A DNA stretch of 64,000 bases from assembly GCF_015644585.1 (NCBI RefSeq), contig NZ_JADOBI010000005.1, forward strand, positions 62,001-126,000, read 5' to 3'. Under the pieces are notes generated by a model. The model saw only the letters and a program-made list of their open reading frames with translations, had not been told where the DNA came from and did not search any database. Shown here in pieces: positions 1 through 10,176 of this stretch; position 1 is the stretch's first letter, and each line of letters starts with the position of its first letter. A program made the translations under genes and the position numbers. The DNA is from Rahnella laticis. GTDB lineage: Bacteria; Pseudomonadota; Gammaproteobacteria; Enterobacterales; Enterobacteriaceae.

Positions 1-562
1 GCGCGCCATGATGCTGGAGTTCCCGGAAGATCCGGCCTGCGATTATCTCGACCGGCAGTACATGCTGGGCGATGACCTGCTGGTTGCACCGGTCTTCAGT
101 GAACAAGGCGACGTGGATTTCTATCTTCCCCAAGGGCGCTGGACGCACCTGCTCAGCAACGAGGTGGCCGAAGGCTCACGCTGGCACCGTCAGCAACATG
201 GCTTCGACAGCCTGCCGCTGTACGTCCGCCCGAATACGTTACTGGCAACAGGCAGCAACAGTGAAAAACCGGATTACGACTACAGTGAGCGCCCGGAATT
301 CCACCTGTTCGAGCTGGAAGATGGCGCAATTGCTGAGAGCCGTCTGACCGATCTGCACGGGAATGTGGTCTTTACGCTGAACGCGCACCGCAGCGGTAAC
401 ACGCTGACGCTGACCACGGAAGGCCAGGCTACCGGCTGGACGTTGTGCCTGCGCAATATTCACAGCGTCTCGAAATGCAGTCTGGCAACCACTTCGGCGA
501 CAGCGCAAGGAATACGCGTGACGCCGGAACACGGCAGCCATCAGTTCGTTATTGTTTTATAA
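1..562 (+). CDS. yicI: alpha-xylosidase, GH31 family, C-terminal part
   Basis: Partial gene: the reading frame is open from the window edge and only about the last 186 residues are present (E. coli YicI has about 770). The visible part reads RAMMLEFPEDPACDYLDRQY followed by the LGDDLLVAPVF block and the all-beta C-terminal domains that follow the GH31 barrel; the catalytic aspartates lie upstream, outside the window. YicI-type enzymes release alpha-linked xylose from xyloglucan oligosaccharides in the cytoplasm. Its position next to the xylose regulon suggests it supplies free xylose to XylA and XylB. The stop codon is followed by a hairpin terminator. Identity is firm, the exact substrate less so. 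Confidence 0.9.
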   Translation, partial: RAMMLEFPEDPACDYLDRQYMLGDDLLVAPVFSEQGDVDFYLPQGRWTHLLSNEVAEGSRWHRQQHGFDSLPLYVRPNTLLATGSNSEKPDYDYSERPEFHLFELEDGAIAESRLTDLHGNVVFTLNAHRSGNTLTLTTEGQATGWTLCLRNIHSVSKCSLATTSATAQGIRVTPEHGSHQFVIVL

Positions 563-597
563 ATGACGTTATAAAAACCGCCGTATCAGCCTTAATA

Positions 598-632
598 CAT
601 AGCCCCGTCGCGAGTTCAGCGCGGGGCTTTTT
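598..632. terminator. terminator between alpha-xylosidase gene and xylR
   Basis: AGCCCCG and CGGGGCT pair across a short loop and are followed by a run of six T on the plus strand. It lies between two convergent genes. The plus-strand T-run suits the alpha-xylosidase gene best; the complementary side has few T residues, so function for xylR is uncertain. Confidence 0.75.
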
Positions 633-652
633 TCTGGCATTAGCACTCTGGT

Positions 653-1840
653 TTACACGTCCTGGTAGACGCTTTCGCCGTGAATACTGCGGTACTCTTT
701 GGGCGTCATCTCATAGCCTTTCCTGAATACCGAATAGAAATATTGCAGTGACGGATACCCGCACATTTGCGAGATTTCATTGATGGAAATCGACGTGGCG
801 GCCAGCAGGTTGCGGGCACGGTCGAGCTTTTCTTCGTGGATCACGCCGTGAATCGTTTGCCCGGTTTCATCCTTAAAACGCTTCTCCAGGTTAGACCGTG
901 ACATGCCGATGGCGTCCAGAACCTGCTCGACTTTGATGCCTTTACAGGCGTGATAACGGATGTAATGCATCGCCTGAATCACCGCAGGGTCCCGCAAAGA
1001 GCGGAAGTCCGTTGAACGGCGTTCGACGACTTTGACCGGCGGAACCAGAATGCGCTGCAATGGCAGGTCGCGCTGATCCAGCAACTGATGCAGAAGCTTT
1101 GCCGCGCGATAGCCCATTTGCCGCGTGCCCTGCACCACGGAAGACAATGCCACGCGGGAGAGATAGCGGGTTAATTCCTCGTTATCGATTCCAATAACGC
1201 TGAGCTTTTCTGGCACGGGAATGTTCAGATGCTCGCAGACCTGCAATAAATGCCGGGCGCGGGCGTCGGTGACGGCGATAATGCCGGTTTGCTGCGGCAG
1301 CGTTTGTATCCAGTCCGCCAGCCGGTTTTGCGCGTGCTGCCAGTTCTCCGGTGCGGTTTCCATTCCCTGATAGACCACGCCCTGATACTGCTCGGCTGAC
1401 ACCAGTTTCCTGAAAGCGAATTCGCGCTCCTGCGCCCAGCGTTTTCCGCCCGCATCAGGCAAGCCGTAAAAGGCAAAACGGTTGATGCCCTTCTCTTTCA
1501 GGTGCATAAACGCGGCCTCGACCAGCGCGTGGTTATCGGTCGCGATATAGTGAACCGGCGGGTAATCCTCTTCCCGATGATAAGACCCGCCGACACCGAC
1601 AATCGGCACGTTAAGATCTTCGAGCAGGGTTTCAATTTCCCGGTCATCAAAGTCTGCGATGACACCGTCGCCCAGCCAGTCTTTGATATTGTCGATACGG
1701 CAGCGGAAATCCTCTTCAATGAAGATATCCCAGTCGCTTTGCGAGGCCTGCAAATATTCGCCAACCCCCTCCACAACCTGACGGTCGTAAACTTTGTTCG
1801 CGTTAAATAACAGCGTGATCCGATAGCGTTTCTCAAACAT
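653..1840 (-). CDS. xylR: xylose operon activator XylR (AraC family)
   Basis: 395 residues, close to E. coli XylR (392). The N-terminal ~280 residues form a periplasmic-binding-protein/LacI-like sensor that binds D-xylose. The C-terminal ~100 residues (from about residue 288) are an AraC-type double helix-turn-helix containing SRSNLEKRFKDETG and the second-helix segment CGYPSLQYFYSVFRKGYEMTP. It activates xylA and xylF from the shared control region. It is transcribed in the same direction as xylFGH but is separated from xylH by 188 nt that hold a terminator-like hairpin, so it probably has its own promoter as well as read-through from xylF. Confidence 0.95.
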   Translation of the reverse strand: MFEKRYRITLLFNANKVYDRQVVEGVGEYLQASQSDWDIFIEEDFRCRIDNIKDWLGDGVIADFDDREIETLLEDLNVPIVGVGGSYHREEDYPPVHYIATDNHALVEAAFMHLKEKGINRFAFYGLPDAGGKRWAQEREFAFRKLVSAEQYQGVVYQGMETAPENWQHAQNRLADWIQTLPQQTGIIAVTDARARHLLQVCEHLNIPVPEKLSVIGIDNEELTRYLSRVALSSVVQGTRQMGYRAAKLLHQLLDQRDLPLQRILVPPVKVVERRSTDFRSLRDPAVIQAMHYIRYHACKGIKVEQVLDAIGMSRSNLEKRFKDETGQTIHGVIHEEKLDRARNLLAATSISINEISQMCGYPSLQYFYSVFRKGYEMTPKEYRSIHGESVYQDV

Positions 1841-1866
1841 GCCTGTTTCTCACCGATGATCAAATA

Positions 1867-1902
1867 GGCTAAAACCCTGTTCACATGCGCACATGAACAG
1901 GG
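1867..1902 (-). terminator. hairpin terminator downstream of xylH
   Basis: CCCTGTTCA (1875-1883) and TGAACAGGG (1894-1902) pair perfectly; on the minus strand the stem is followed by TTTTAG. It sits between xylH and xylR and probably reduces read-through from the transporter genes into the regulator. The T-run is short, so termination may be partial. Confidence 0.6.
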
Positions 1903-2028
1903 CGGGTTACATAGGTCTGCTGGTCAATAGCACAACGCCGGTTCTGCGTGGCGTTGGCAATCAGAATATGTGAGGCTCCTCGGAGTTTTGTGAGTGACTG
2001 TCCGTAAACGTACGATTTACCGGCGGTG

Positions 2029-3237
2029 TTATGCGCGGCGCTTGGTGGCGGAATCCATCCACACCGCCAGCAGTAAAATCGCGCCTTTAACGATGTACTG
2101 CCAGAATGTCGGGACATCGAGCATGCTCATGCCGTTATCGAGCGACGCCATGATAAACGCGCCCATCACCGCACCGGCCACGCTGCCGACACCCCCGGCC
2201 AGGCTGGTGCCACCAATGACACAGGCCGCAATCGCATCAAGCTCAGCAATGTTACCTGCGGATGGCGAACCTGCGCCCAGACGTGAGCTGAGAATTAACC
2301 CGGCAATCGCCACCATCAGGCCGTTGATGGCAAACACCGCCAGCTTGCTGCGCTCGACGTTAACACCCGACAGTCTGGCGGCTTCGATGTTGCCGCCAAT
2401 GGCATAAATACGGCGGCCAAAGGACGTGCGCGATGCCATGAACATTCCGCCGAGCATCAGCGCCACCAGAATCAGCACCGGCGTCGGTACACCGCGATAA
2501 TCGTTGAGCAGATAAATCGCGCCCAGCGCAATAATTGCAGTCAGCGCCTGACGGGTGACGTGACTTTTCGCCGCCGTGACCGGCAGGCCGAGCGCTGCTC
2601 GCTGGTTACGGCGGCGCCACTGCCAGCCGATAAACAGCGCCAGAGCAACTGCGCCGATGCCAAAACCGAAGGAATCGGGCAGATAACTCTGGCCGATTAA
2701 GGACATCGCGGGCGTGGTCGGCGCGACGGTCGTCCCGCTGGTGATCCCAATCAGAATGCCGCGAAACGCCAGCATCCCGGCGAGTGTCACGATAAACGAA
2801 GGCACCTTGCGGTAAGCCACCCACCAGCCGTTCCATGCGCCCAGTAACAGACCCAGCGCCAGCGTGACGATAATGGTCACCGGTAACGGCCAGCCTAACC
2901 AGACGTCAAAAATGGCCGCCGCGCCTCCGAGCAGGCCCATCATCGAACCGACGGACAGATCGATTTCGGCAGAAATAATCACAAAGACCATGCCCACCGC
3001 CAAAATGCCGGTGATGGCGGTCTGGCGCAGCAGGTTGGAAATGTTACGCGCACTGATATACGCACCATCGGTTGTCAGGCTGAAAAAGACGATGATTACT
3101 GCGATGGCCGCCAGCATGACAAAAACCTGAAGGTTGATGTTCTTCAGCTTCGGTACAGACAAAGCACGGCCGTTTTCACCCTCGCCCGCCGCAGCGGATG
3201 GGTTTCCTGGTTGGGGAAATTTAGACATGAGCTTCAC
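2029..3237 (-). CDS. xylH: xylose ABC transporter permease XylH
   Basis: 402 residues against 393 for E. coli XylH. The first ~30 residues are hydrophilic, followed by about ten hydrophobic membrane segments of the sugar (AraH/RbsC) permease type, with the [12 protein letters not shown] motif near residue 90 and the [14 protein letters not shown] cytoplasmic loop that contacts the ATPase. It forms the inner-membrane channel of the XylFGH high-affinity xylose importer. Its start overlaps the end of xylG by 17 nt, which indicates translational coupling. The strong overlap and conserved order xylF-xylG-xylH leave no doubt about its role. Confidence 0.95.
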   Translation of the reverse strand: MKLMSKFPQPGNPSAAAGEGENGRALSVPKLKNINLQVFVMLAAIAVIIVFFSLTTDGAYISARNISNLLRQTAITGILAVGMVFVIISAEIDLSVGSMMGLLGGAAAIFDVWLGWPLPVTIIVTLALGLLLGAWNGWWVAYRKVPSFIVTLAGMLAFRGILIGITSGTTVAPTTPAMSLIGQSYLPDSFGFGIGAVALALFIGWQWRRRNQRAALGLPVTAAKSHVTRQALTAIIALGAIYLLNDYRGVPTPVLILVALMLGGMFMASRTSFGRRIYAIGGNIEAARLSGVNVERSKLAVFAINGLMVAIAGLILSSRLGAGSPSAGNIAELDAIAACVIGGTSLAGGVGSVAGAVMGAFIMASLDNGMSMLDVPTFWQYIVKGAILLLAVWMDSATKRRA

Positions 3238-4762
3238 TCCTCAGGGCGGCTTCCATAACCTGTTCCTGACTTAAATTATTGTTATCCAGGCAGGCTTTTA
3301 CCTGCCCGAGATGCATAACCACCACGCGGTCGCTGAGCCCCAGCACTTCGGGTAACTCGGAGGAAATGACGATAATCGCCATCCCCTGCGCCGCCAGCTG
3401 GCCGATCAGTTTGTAGATTTCATGTTTCGCCCCGACGTCGATGCCGCGCGTCGGCTCGTCGAGAATTAAGATTTTGGGTTTAAGCAACAGGCAGCGGGCC
3501 AGAATGGCTTTTTGCTGATTCCCCCCGCTGAGACGGCCAATCGCCAGCTCCGGAGAAGAGGTTTTAATCTTGAGCTGTCTGACCGATTCGCTGATAGTGT
3601 GCTGCTCCTGCGCTTCACGCAGCACGCCACCGCCGCTGAACTGATCTAACGCCGCCAGCGTGATATTGCTGCCCACTGCCATCACCGGCACAATGCCGTC
3701 GCGTTTGCGATCTTCCGGCACCATCGCCAGGCCACGGCGCATGGCGTCACGGCAACCGCTGATTTCCACTTTCTGGCCACCGAGCCAGATATCTCCGTTC
3801 CAGCGTCCCGGATACACGCCGAACAAACACTCCATCGTTTCTGTTCTTCCGGCCCCGACCAGCCCGGCCACGCCCAGCACCTCGCCTTTATGCAGGGTAA
3901 ATCCGGCGTTATCGACGCGTTTGATGTGCCGGTTCACCGGATGCCAGGCCGTGAGATTTTCGACGCGCAGCACTTCCTCGCCAATCTGGTGTTCACGGGG
4001 AGGAAAAAGCTCGGTCAGCTCACGCCCGACCATCATCGAAATGATGTCTTTTTCCGACGTGCTGGCCGCCTCGCAGGTCGCAATGTGCCTGCCGTCGCGG
4101 ATCACACACAGCTTGTCCGAAATGGCTTTCACCTCATTGAGCTTGTGTGAAATATAAATACAGGCGATATCGTGATGCCGCAGGTCGCGGATAATATCGA
4201 GCAGCACGGCAGTTTCGCTTTCGGTGAGCGACGCCGTCGGTTCATCGAGCACCAGCAAACGCACCTGTTTGTTCAACGCCTTAGCGATTTCCACCAGCTG
4301 ACGCTGACCCAGGCCGAGTTCACCTACCGGCGTATGCGGGTCGATATCCAGCTTCACCTGCGCCAGCATGCGCTGGCAGCGCAAATACATATTGTCGGTA
4401 TCGAGCATTCCGTAACGGCCCCACTCGTTACCCAGAAACATGTTTTCCAGCACGCTGAGTTGTTTCACCAGCGCCAGCTCCTGATGAATAATCGCAATCC
4501 CTTTTTGTTCGGTATCGCGTATCCCTTTTGCGGTCAGACGTTCCCCCGAGAAATAAATTTCCCCTTCATAGGTGCCGCCGGGATAAATACCGCATAACAC
4601 TTTCATTAATGTGGATTTACCGGATCCGTTCTCTCCGCACAGTGATAACACTTCCCCGGCCGATAGCGTCAGGCTGATATTATCCACGGCTTTTACCGCG
4701 CCAAATTTCTTGGTGATATTACGCATATCCAGCAAGGCTGATTTTTCATATTTCTCTGGCAT
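3221..4762 (-). CDS. xylG: xylose ABC transporter ATP-binding protein XylG
   Basis: 513 residues with two tandem nucleotide-binding domains, as in E. coli XylG. The first domain has Walker [10 protein letters not shown] at residues 43-51, a [15 protein letters not shown] signature and Walker [12 protein letters not shown]. The second has the degenerate P-loop GLVGAGRTE, the signature [15 protein letters not shown] and [15 protein letters not shown]. It energises xylose import on the cytoplasmic face of the membrane. A 67-nt gap with a hairpin separates it from xylF. Confidence 0.96.
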   Translation of the reverse strand: MPEKYEKSALLDMRNITKKFGAVKAVDNISLTLSAGEVLSLCGENGSGKSTLMKVLCGIYPGGTYEGEIYFSGERLTAKGIRDTEQKGIAIIHQELALVKQLSVLENMFLGNEWGRYGMLDTDNMYLRCQRMLAQVKLDIDPHTPVGELGLGQRQLVEIAKALNKQVRLLVLDEPTASLTESETAVLLDIIRDLRHHDIACIYISHKLNEVKAISDKLCVIRDGRHIATCEAASTSEKDIISMMVGRELTELFPPREHQIGEEVLRVENLTAWHPVNRHIKRVDNAGFTLHKGEVLGVAGLVGAGRTETMECLFGVYPGRWNGDIWLGGQKVEISGCRDAMRRGLAMVPEDRKRDGIVPVMAVGSNITLAALDQFSGGGVLREAQEQHTISESVRQLKIKTSSPELAIGRLSGGNQQKAILARCLLLKPKILILDEPTRGIDVGAKHEIYKLIGQLAAQGMAIIVISSELPEVLGLSDRVVVMHLGQVKACLDNNNLSQEQVMEAALRSEAHV

Positions 4763-4779
4763 AGTATTTTATCCTGATA

Positions 4780-4810
4780 AAAACAACACGCCGCAAAGAC
4801 GTGTTGTTTT
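4780..4810 (-). other. xylF-xylG intercistronic hairpin
   Basis: AAAACAACACG (4780-4790) pairs perfectly with CGTGTTGTTTT (4800-4810) around a 9-nt loop, and on the minus strand the stem ends in TTTT. Lying directly after xylF, it fits the usual attenuator or 3'-end stabiliser that keeps binding-protein mRNA above the level of the ATPase and permease. Confidence 0.6.
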
Positions 4811-4829
4811 CATAGAAAATATTGAAAAA

Positions 4830-5822
4830 TTAAAGGTCGGATTTTTTATGGAATCCGTCAGCCACCACGGTACTTTCGATATTATTTTTATCGACCTGAA
4901 TCGGTGTTAATAAATAAGAAGGGACTTCTTTTTTACCGTTATTTAACGTGGCGTTAGACTTTGGTGTTTCCCCCTTGCCTAACTGAACAGCAATTTCCGC
5001 CGCATCGTTGGCCAGTTTCGTGATGGGTTTATACACCGTCATGGTCTGTGTGCCGGCTTCGATACGTTTGATGGCGGCCAGATCCGCGTCCTGCCCGGAA
5101 ATGGCGACTTTGCCCGCCAGACCCTGTGCGGATAAGGCCTGCACCGCACCGCCCGCCGTGGCATCGTTGGACGCCACAACCGCATCAATCTTGTTGTTAT
5201 TGGCCGTCAGCGCGTTTTCCATGATCTTCAGCGCATTCTCCGGCAGCCAGCCGTCAGCCCACTGATCGCCGACCACTTTGATCTTTCCGTCTTTGATTAA
5301 CGGGTTCAGCACTTTCATTTGCCCGGCGCGGAACAGCTTGGCGTTGTTATCCACCGGCGACCCGCCCATCAGGAAGTAATTGCCCTGCGGCACGCGGTCT
5401 ACCAGGCTTTGCGCCTGAAGCTCACCCACTTTTTCGTTATCAAACGAGATATAAAAATCGATATCCGCGTTGTTGATCATGCGGTCGTAGGCCAGCACTT
5501 TGATGCCTTCACGCTTGGCTTCGGCTATCACGTTGCTCAGCACTTCGCCGTTATAGGGAATGATGACCAGCACATCGACGCCCCGGTTTATCATGTTCTC
5601 GATCTGCGCCATCTGTGTTTCTTCATTACCATTGGCAGACTGAACAAAAACATCCGCGCCCAGCGTTTTAGCTTTAGCCACAAAAATATCGCGGTCTTTT
5701 TGCCAGCGCTCTAAACGTAAGTCATCAATTGCCATACCAATTTTAATTTCTTTCGCGAGCCCTGACTGGCTGAACAATACTAAAGCGGCACAGGCAGAAA
5801 GAATTATTTTATTCATTTTCAT
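4830..5822 (-). CDS. xylF: D-xylose-binding periplasmic protein XylF
   Basis: 330 residues, the same length as E. coli XylF. The start chosen is the second ATG of the pair at 5825/5822, 6-9 nt after an AAAGG ribosome site; the longer upstream frame is non-coding. A signal peptide (MKMNKIILSACAALVLFSQS, cut near GLAK) is followed by the mature EIKIGMAIDDLRLERWQKDR. Periplasmic xylose-binding component of XylFGH; the family's AYDRMINNADIDFYISFD and GQDADLAAIKRI segments are intact. First gene of the importer operon and transcribed divergently from xylA. Confidence 0.96.
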   Translation of the reverse strand: MKMNKIILSACAALVLFSQSGLAKEIKIGMAIDDLRLERWQKDRDIFVAKAKTLGADVFVQSANGNEETQMAQIENMINRGVDVLVIIPYNGEVLSNVIAEAKREGIKVLAYDRMINNADIDFYISFDNEKVGELQAQSLVDRVPQGNYFLMGGSPVDNNAKLFRAGQMKVLNPLIKDGKIKVVGDQWADGWLPENALKIMENALTANNNKIDAVVASNDATAGGAVQALSAQGLAGKVAISGQDADLAAIKRIEAGTQTMTVYKPITKLANDAAEIAVQLGKGETPKSNATLNNGKKEVPSYLLTPIQVDKNNIESTVVADGFHKKSDL

Positions 5823-6072
5823 CATGTCAGACCTTTTATAAGAATAAGAAGCGGCAGATACAGAGAAACTCGTACAGAAATGACACAAGGATTGTTGACG
5901 CTGGGTTATTAATCGGCAATTGCAGATTTTAATCACTGCGTTATGTTTTTTTGTTTATTCTCGGAATTATGATGGGGATCATGGTTTGATTGTAATAAGC
6001 ACAACATAAGTGCAATTATTCTCGAGGCATCATGGAGAACGAATAAAAACGCTAAACAGAACGGCTTATTTA

Positions 6073-6088
6073 TGCGATCTGACGCACA
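6073..6088 (+). promoter_or_regulatory. CRP binding site for the xyl genes
   Basis: TGCGA-N6-GCACA differs from the TGTGA-N6-TCACA consensus at one base in each half. The E. coli xyl region, as recalled, has the same TGCGA/GCACA arms at the equivalent place. Supports glucose repression of xylose use. Confidence 0.7.
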
Positions 6089-6110
6089 CTTAATAATTCT
6101 ATTAATTTGA

Positions 6111-6136
6111 GTGTGAAATAACGTAATTGTGAGAAA
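6111..6136 (+). promoter_or_regulatory. putative XylR operator and xylA promoter core
   Basis: GTGTGAAATAACGTAATTG closely matches the E. coli xylA sequence just upstream of its start site, where XylR binds beside the -35 region. The two GAAA-like elements (6115 and 6133) are compatible with a direct-repeat XylR site. Assigned by resemblance, not by footprint. Confidence 0.55.
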
Positions 6137-6205
6137 CGCCATCAACTCCGAAGATAGAAGCTCAGCCTCCCAGTCCCGCTGGGCCCGTTTTCAAGGAGTT
6201 ATTCA

Positions 6206-7525
6206 ATGCACGCATATTTCGACAAGCTCGACGCCGTTCGCTACGAAGGTGCTAACAGCACTAACCCGCTGGCATTCCGTCATTACAACCCTGAAGAAGT
6301 GATCCTCGGCAAAACCATGGCTGAGCATCTGCGTTTTGCGGCGTGTTACTGGCACACATTCTGCTGGAATGGTAACGATATGTTCGGCGTGGGCGCTTTT
6401 GACCGCCCGTGGCAACAACCCGGTGATGCGCTGGAACTGGCAAAACGCAAAGCCGACGTGGCTTTCGAATTCTTCAAAAAACTGAACGTCCCTTACTACT
6501 GCTTCCACGATGTCGATGTCTCGCCGGAAGGCGCAACGGTCAAAGAATACATTAATAACTTCGCCATCATGACCGACGTTCTGGCGCAAAAGCAGGAATC
6601 GAGCGGCGTGAAACTGTTGTGGGGCACGGCAAACTGCTTCACCAACCCCCGCTACGGCGCAGGTGCGGCCACCAATCCCAATCCGGAAATCTACAGCTGG
6701 GCAGCCACACAGGTGGTTCACGCGATGAACGCCACCCAACAACTGGGCGGCGAAAACTATGTGTTGTGGGGTGGCCGTGAAGGTTACGAAACCCTGCTCA
6801 ACACTGACCTGCGCCAGGAACGCGAACAGCTTGGCCGTTTCATGCAAATGGTCGTTGAACACAAACATAAAATCGGTTTCCAGGGCACGTTGCTTATCGA
6901 ACCAAAACCGCAGGAACCCACCAAACATCAGTACGATTATGACGTGGCTTCTGTATACGGATTCCTGAAACAATTTGGTCTGGAAAAAGAGATCAAAGTG
7001 AATATCGAAGCTAACCACGCCACGCTGGCGGGCCACTCTTTCCATCATGAAATTGCCAATGCAATTGCGCTGGGGATCTTCGGTTCCGTGGATGCCAACC
7101 GTGGCGACCCGCAGTGCGGCTGGGATACCGACCAGTTCCCGAACAGCGTCGAAGAAAACGCGCTGGTGATGTATGAAATCATCAAAGCGGGCGGCTTCAC
7201 CACCGGTGGCCTGAACTTCGATTCCAAAGTACGCCGTCAGAGCACCGACAAATATGACCTGTTCTACGGCCATATCGGCGGCATGGATACCATGGCGCTG
7301 GCGCTTAAAGTCGCTGCCCGTATGATTGAAAGTCGCGAGCTGGATAAACACGTCGCACAACGTTACGCGGGCTGGAATACCGAGTTCGGTCAGCAGATCC
7401 TGCAAGGTAAAATGTCGCTGGAATCCCTGAGCAACTACGCGCAGCAACATGCGTTAGCGCCGCAGCATCAGAGCGGCCAGCAGGAACGTCTGGAAAACCT
7501 GGTTAACCGTTATCTGTTTGGTTAA
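6206..7525 (+). CDS. xylA: xylose isomerase XylA
   Basis: 439 residues, one less than E. coli XylA. It interconverts D-xylose and D-xylulose in the cytoplasm with two divalent metals. The signatures [17 protein letters not shown] (near residue 184) and [18 protein letters not shown] are present, as is [19 protein letters not shown] with the metal-binding aspartates. The start ATG follows an AAGGAG ribosome site by 8 nt. First gene of xylAB, opposite xylF, and controlled by XylR and CRP. A hairpin follows the stop codon. Confidence 0.98.
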   Translation: MHAYFDKLDAVRYEGANSTNPLAFRHYNPEEVILGKTMAEHLRFAACYWHTFCWNGNDMFGVGAFDRPWQQPGDALELAKRKADVAFEFFKKLNVPYYCFHDVDVSPEGATVKEYINNFAIMTDVLAQKQESSGVKLLWGTANCFTNPRYGAGAATNPNPEIYSWAATQVVHAMNATQQLGGENYVLWGGREGYETLLNTDLRQEREQLGRFMQMVVEHKHKIGFQGTLLIEPKPQEPTKHQYDYDVASVYGFLKQFGLEKEIKVNIEANHATLAGHSFHHEIANAIALGIFGSVDANRGDPQCGWDTDQFPNSVEENALVMYEIIKAGGFTTGGLNFDSKVRRQSTDKYDLFYGHIGGMDTMALALKVAARMIESRELDKHVAQRYAGWNTEFGQQILQGKMSLESLSNYAQQHALAPQHQSGQQERLENLVNRYLFG

Positions 7526-7540
7526 TTTATCAGGATGGAA

Positions 7541-7572
7541 AACGCCCTGCGGCCCGAGGTTTGCAGGGCGTT
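7541..7572 (+). other. xylA-xylB intercistronic hairpin
   Basis: AACGCCCTGC (7541-7550) and GCAGGGCGTT (7563-7572) form a perfect 10-bp stem with a 12-nt loop. No T-run follows, so it is more likely an RNA-processing or stability element that favours xylA over xylB than a full terminator. Confidence 0.55.
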
Positions 7573-7663
7573 GAACGTTCAGGAAACGGGTTAACCCATC
7601 AACCTTCTCCCGCGCGCCGTGGTGTCATCACCGCCCTGCGTGGAGCAGGAAAAAGGAAAATGT

Positions 7664-9115
7664 ATGTATCTTGGTATAGATCTGGGCACCTCAGGCGTGA
7701 AAGCCATTTTACTCAGCGAAGAAGGTCAGGTTGTTGCCAGCCACAGTGAGGCGTTAACCCTTTCCCGTCCGCACCCGTTATGGTCTGAACAAAATCCTGC
7801 CGACTGGTGGGCCGCGACGGATAAAGCGGTGACTGCACTTGCCAAAAAACACGCGCTCAAAGATGTCAAAGCTCTCGGCCTGACCGGCCAGATGCACGGT
7901 GCCACGGTGCTTGATGCTCATCAGCAGGTTTTACGTCCGGCGATTTTATGGAACGATGGCCGCAGCTTCAGCCAGTGCGAAACGCTGGAAAAAACCGTCC
8001 CCGATTCACGCCAGATCACCGGCAACCTGATGATGCCGGGTTTTACCGCGCCGAAGTTGCTTTGGCTGCGTGAGAATGAACCTGAATTATTTGCGAAAAT
8101 CGATAAGGTCTTATTACCCAAAGATTATCTGCGCTGGCTGATGACCGGCGTTTTCGCCAGCGATATGTCAGACGCGGCGGGCACAATGTGGCTGGACGTC
8201 GCAAAACGCGACTGGAGCGAAACGTTGCTGGCCGCCACCGGCCTCACGCGTGAGCACATGCCCGCGCTGTTTGAAGGCAATCAGATCACCGGCCACTTGT
8301 TACCGGAACTCGCCTCACGCTGGAAAATGGATTCCGTACCGGTGATTGCTGGCGGTGGCGATAATGCAGCGGGCGCGGTGGGCGTCGGGCTGTATAAAAC
8401 CGGGCAAGCCATGCTTTCGCTGGGCACATCCGGCGTTTACTTCGCGGTCAGCGACGGTTTTCTCAGTAATCCGCAGCAGGCCGTCCACAGTTTCTGCCAT
8501 GCCCTGCCCGATACCTGGCACCTGATGTCCGTGATGCTCAGCGCCGCGTCCTGTCTGGACTGGGCAGCAAAACTCACCGGCACCGCCTCCGTGGGGGAAC
8601 TCATCAGCCTCGCCGAAAAAACTCCCCATGCCGCTTCCCCGGTCTGGTTCCTGCCGTATCTTTCCGGTGAACGCACACCGCACAACAATCCGAATGCCAA
8701 AGGCACGCTGTTTGGCCTGACGCATGAGCACGGCCCGGCGGATATCGCCCGCGCCGTACTGGAAGGCGTCGGCTTTGCGCTGGCCGACGGCATGGATGTG
8801 CTTCACGCCACCGGCCTGAAACCGCACAGCATTACCCTGATTGGCGGCGGCGCACGCAGCCCTTACTGGCGGCAGATGCTGGCAGACATCAGCGGTGAAA
8901 CGCTGGAATACCGTACCGGCGGAGATGTCGGCCCGGCACTTGGGGCCGCGAGACTGGCGCAGATCGCCGTGAATGCCCGCAGACCGCTGGCAGATTTTTT
9001 ACCACCGTTACCGCTGGAGCAGGTTCATGAGCCGGACATGATGAAGCACACAGAATACCTCGCGCGACGCGAAGTCTTCAGGGAGTTATATGTGAGGCTC
9101 GAGGGGCTGATGTGA
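7664..9115 (+). CDS. xylB: xylulokinase XylB
   Basis: 483 residues (E. coli 484). FGGY-family carbohydrate kinase that phosphorylates D-xylulose to xylulose 5-phosphate. The N-terminal phosphate-binding loop is MYLGIDLGTSGVKA; the catalytic-Asp region is VIAGGGDNAAGAVGVG and the second ATPase motif is LIGGGARSPYWRQML. The start at 7664 was chosen because it follows AAGGA and matches the family N-terminus; an in-frame upstream GTG would add 15 unrelated residues. Second gene of xylAB, 138 nt after xylA. Confidence 0.97.
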   Translation: MYLGIDLGTSGVKAILLSEEGQVVASHSEALTLSRPHPLWSEQNPADWWAATDKAVTALAKKHALKDVKALGLTGQMHGATVLDAHQQVLRPAILWNDGRSFSQCETLEKTVPDSRQITGNLMMPGFTAPKLLWLRENEPELFAKIDKVLLPKDYLRWLMTGVFASDMSDAAGTMWLDVAKRDWSETLLAATGLTREHMPALFEGNQITGHLLPELASRWKMDSVPVIAGGGDNAAGAVGVGLYKTGQAMLSLGTSGVYFAVSDGFLSNPQQAVHSFCHALPDTWHLMSVMLSAASCLDWAAKLTGTASVGELISLAEKTPHAASPVWFLPYLSGERTPHNNPNAKGTLFGLTHEHGPADIARAVLEGVGFALADGMDVLHATGLKPHSITLIGGGARSPYWRQMLADISGETLEYRTGGDVGPALGAARLAQIAVNARRPLADFLPPLPLEQVHEPDMMKHTEYLARREVFRELYVRLEGLM

Positions 9116-9882
9116 TTTCCGATTAGCCATCGGGGGCTCTGACCGAGAATATTTCGGTTTTTCAATTGTAGTGATCACTCAGCGGCTCGCGCCGAAACCG
9201 ACCAAAGAGGCCCTGGACGGGGCCTCTTTGGAATCTCCGCGTCTTTCTAACTGCGCGCTATCGCTCGCTGGCTATTTTCCAGCGGCTCCGGCTATTGCCG
9301 CGAAAACTTGCCGCTGCGCGGTTCCTTCGTTTCGGTCTTCGAGCCCACGGTCTCGAAACACTCACTCAGCAAGCTTTCTGAATGCGGCCAATGGCTATGT
9401 AATTCAGCAAGCTTTCTGAAAGCGGCCACTGGCTTTTTTACCCTACTACAGTGGTTTGGTTTGCTCCTCCTCCTGCGAAGGGGGAGGTTGGGAGGGGGTT
9501 TAGCAGACAACTGAGCCGCTACAACCCACACCCCATCCCGGCATTCCCCTCGTGAGAGGGGAAGGAGCAGACCAAAATTAGTGAGGTTGTGAACTAAAAA
9601 GCCTCTGGCCGCTTTCAAAAATCACGCTGAAAGGAGAGGTGGAAAACCGCGTATTTTTTCGCGCGGTTTGTAATCAGACTGGAAGGAACCGCGCAGCGGC
9701 GGGATTTTGCGGCAATAGCCGGAGCCGCTGGAAAATAGCCAGCGAGCGGTAGCGCGCAGTTAAAAAGCGCGGGTGTCCAGAGGGCGCGCGCGTTAACGCG
9801 CCCTTTGGGCCAGTTTGGGCGGCGAGCCCAAGGTCTTGGGCTTGATTTTGAATTTAAAACCAAAATTTGAAATCAAAAATCC
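9116..9882. repeat. gene-free repeat region between xylB and lsrG (element A, 9152-9838)
   Basis: The region is filled by a ~687-bp element that is the reverse complement of 18703-19390, at roughly 93-95% identity by eye. Inside it, 9250-9325 and 9684-9762 are inverted copies of each other (the TCGCTCGCTGGCTATTTTCC module), so the element is palindromic at its core. The outer modules differ: one end has TTTCGGTTTTTCAATTG and a CAAAGAGGCC/GGCCTCTTTG hairpin, the other a GGCGCGTTAACGCGC block. Further hairpins include CTCCTCCT/GGGGGAGG and CCCCTC/GAGGGG. It lies between convergent genes. Open frames inside it are not believed to be genes. Confidence 0.85.
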
Positions 9883-10173
9883 CTACGGGTAGACCCCCTT
9901 AAACACGGTTTTCCTCCGTGGCCCTGTCATGATCTCCTCCAGCGCCTCAACGCATTTGAGATAATGTGGTGTTTTCTTGTGCGCAAGCACCGCTTCGTTA
10001 TCCCGGTAGGCTTCGTAGATGAAGAACTTTGTCGGTTCGTGTTCATCCTGCAACACGTCAAACCGCAGGTTGCCCTCTTCTTTTACCGCGCCCAGATGAT
10101 TGGCGTGGAATACTTCGAGGAACTCGTCAATTTTGTCCGGCTTCACATTAATCTCAACCAGCGTCACTTCCAT
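9883..10173 (-). CDS. lsrG: phospho-AI-2 isomerase LsrG
   Basis: 96 residues, identical in length to E. coli LsrG. A single antibiotic-biosynthesis-monooxygenase-like ferredoxin fold beginning [20 protein letters not shown] and containing [19 protein letters not shown]. It converts phosphorylated AI-2 (P-DPD) to 3-hydroxy-2,4-pentanedione 5-phosphate, the substrate of LsrF. Last gene of the lsr operon, 3 nt after lsrF. Confidence 0.95.
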   Translation of the reverse strand: MEVTLVEINVKPDKIDEFLEVFHANHLGAVKEEGNLRFDVLQDEHEPTKFFIYEAYRDNEAVLAHKKTPHYLKCVEALEEIMTGPRRKTVFKGVYP

Positions 10174-10176
10174 GAT

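Larger units (their letters stand above)
5826..6205. promoter_or_regulatory. divergent xylF/xylA control region
   Basis: This 380-nt gene-free region separates xylF (minus) and xylA (plus). It contains a CRP-like site (6073-6088) and a segment almost identical to the XylR/promoter region of E. coli xylA (6111-6136). The 5' leader of xylA has a small CCCAG/CTGGG hairpin (6169-6183) just before its ribosome site. Sites for the xylF side could not be assigned by eye. Confidence 0.8.

Noticed and set aside
6203-7450. 415-codon minus-strand frame across xylA
   Set aside because: Mirror frame of a clearly coding xylA; composition is typical of antisense shadows.
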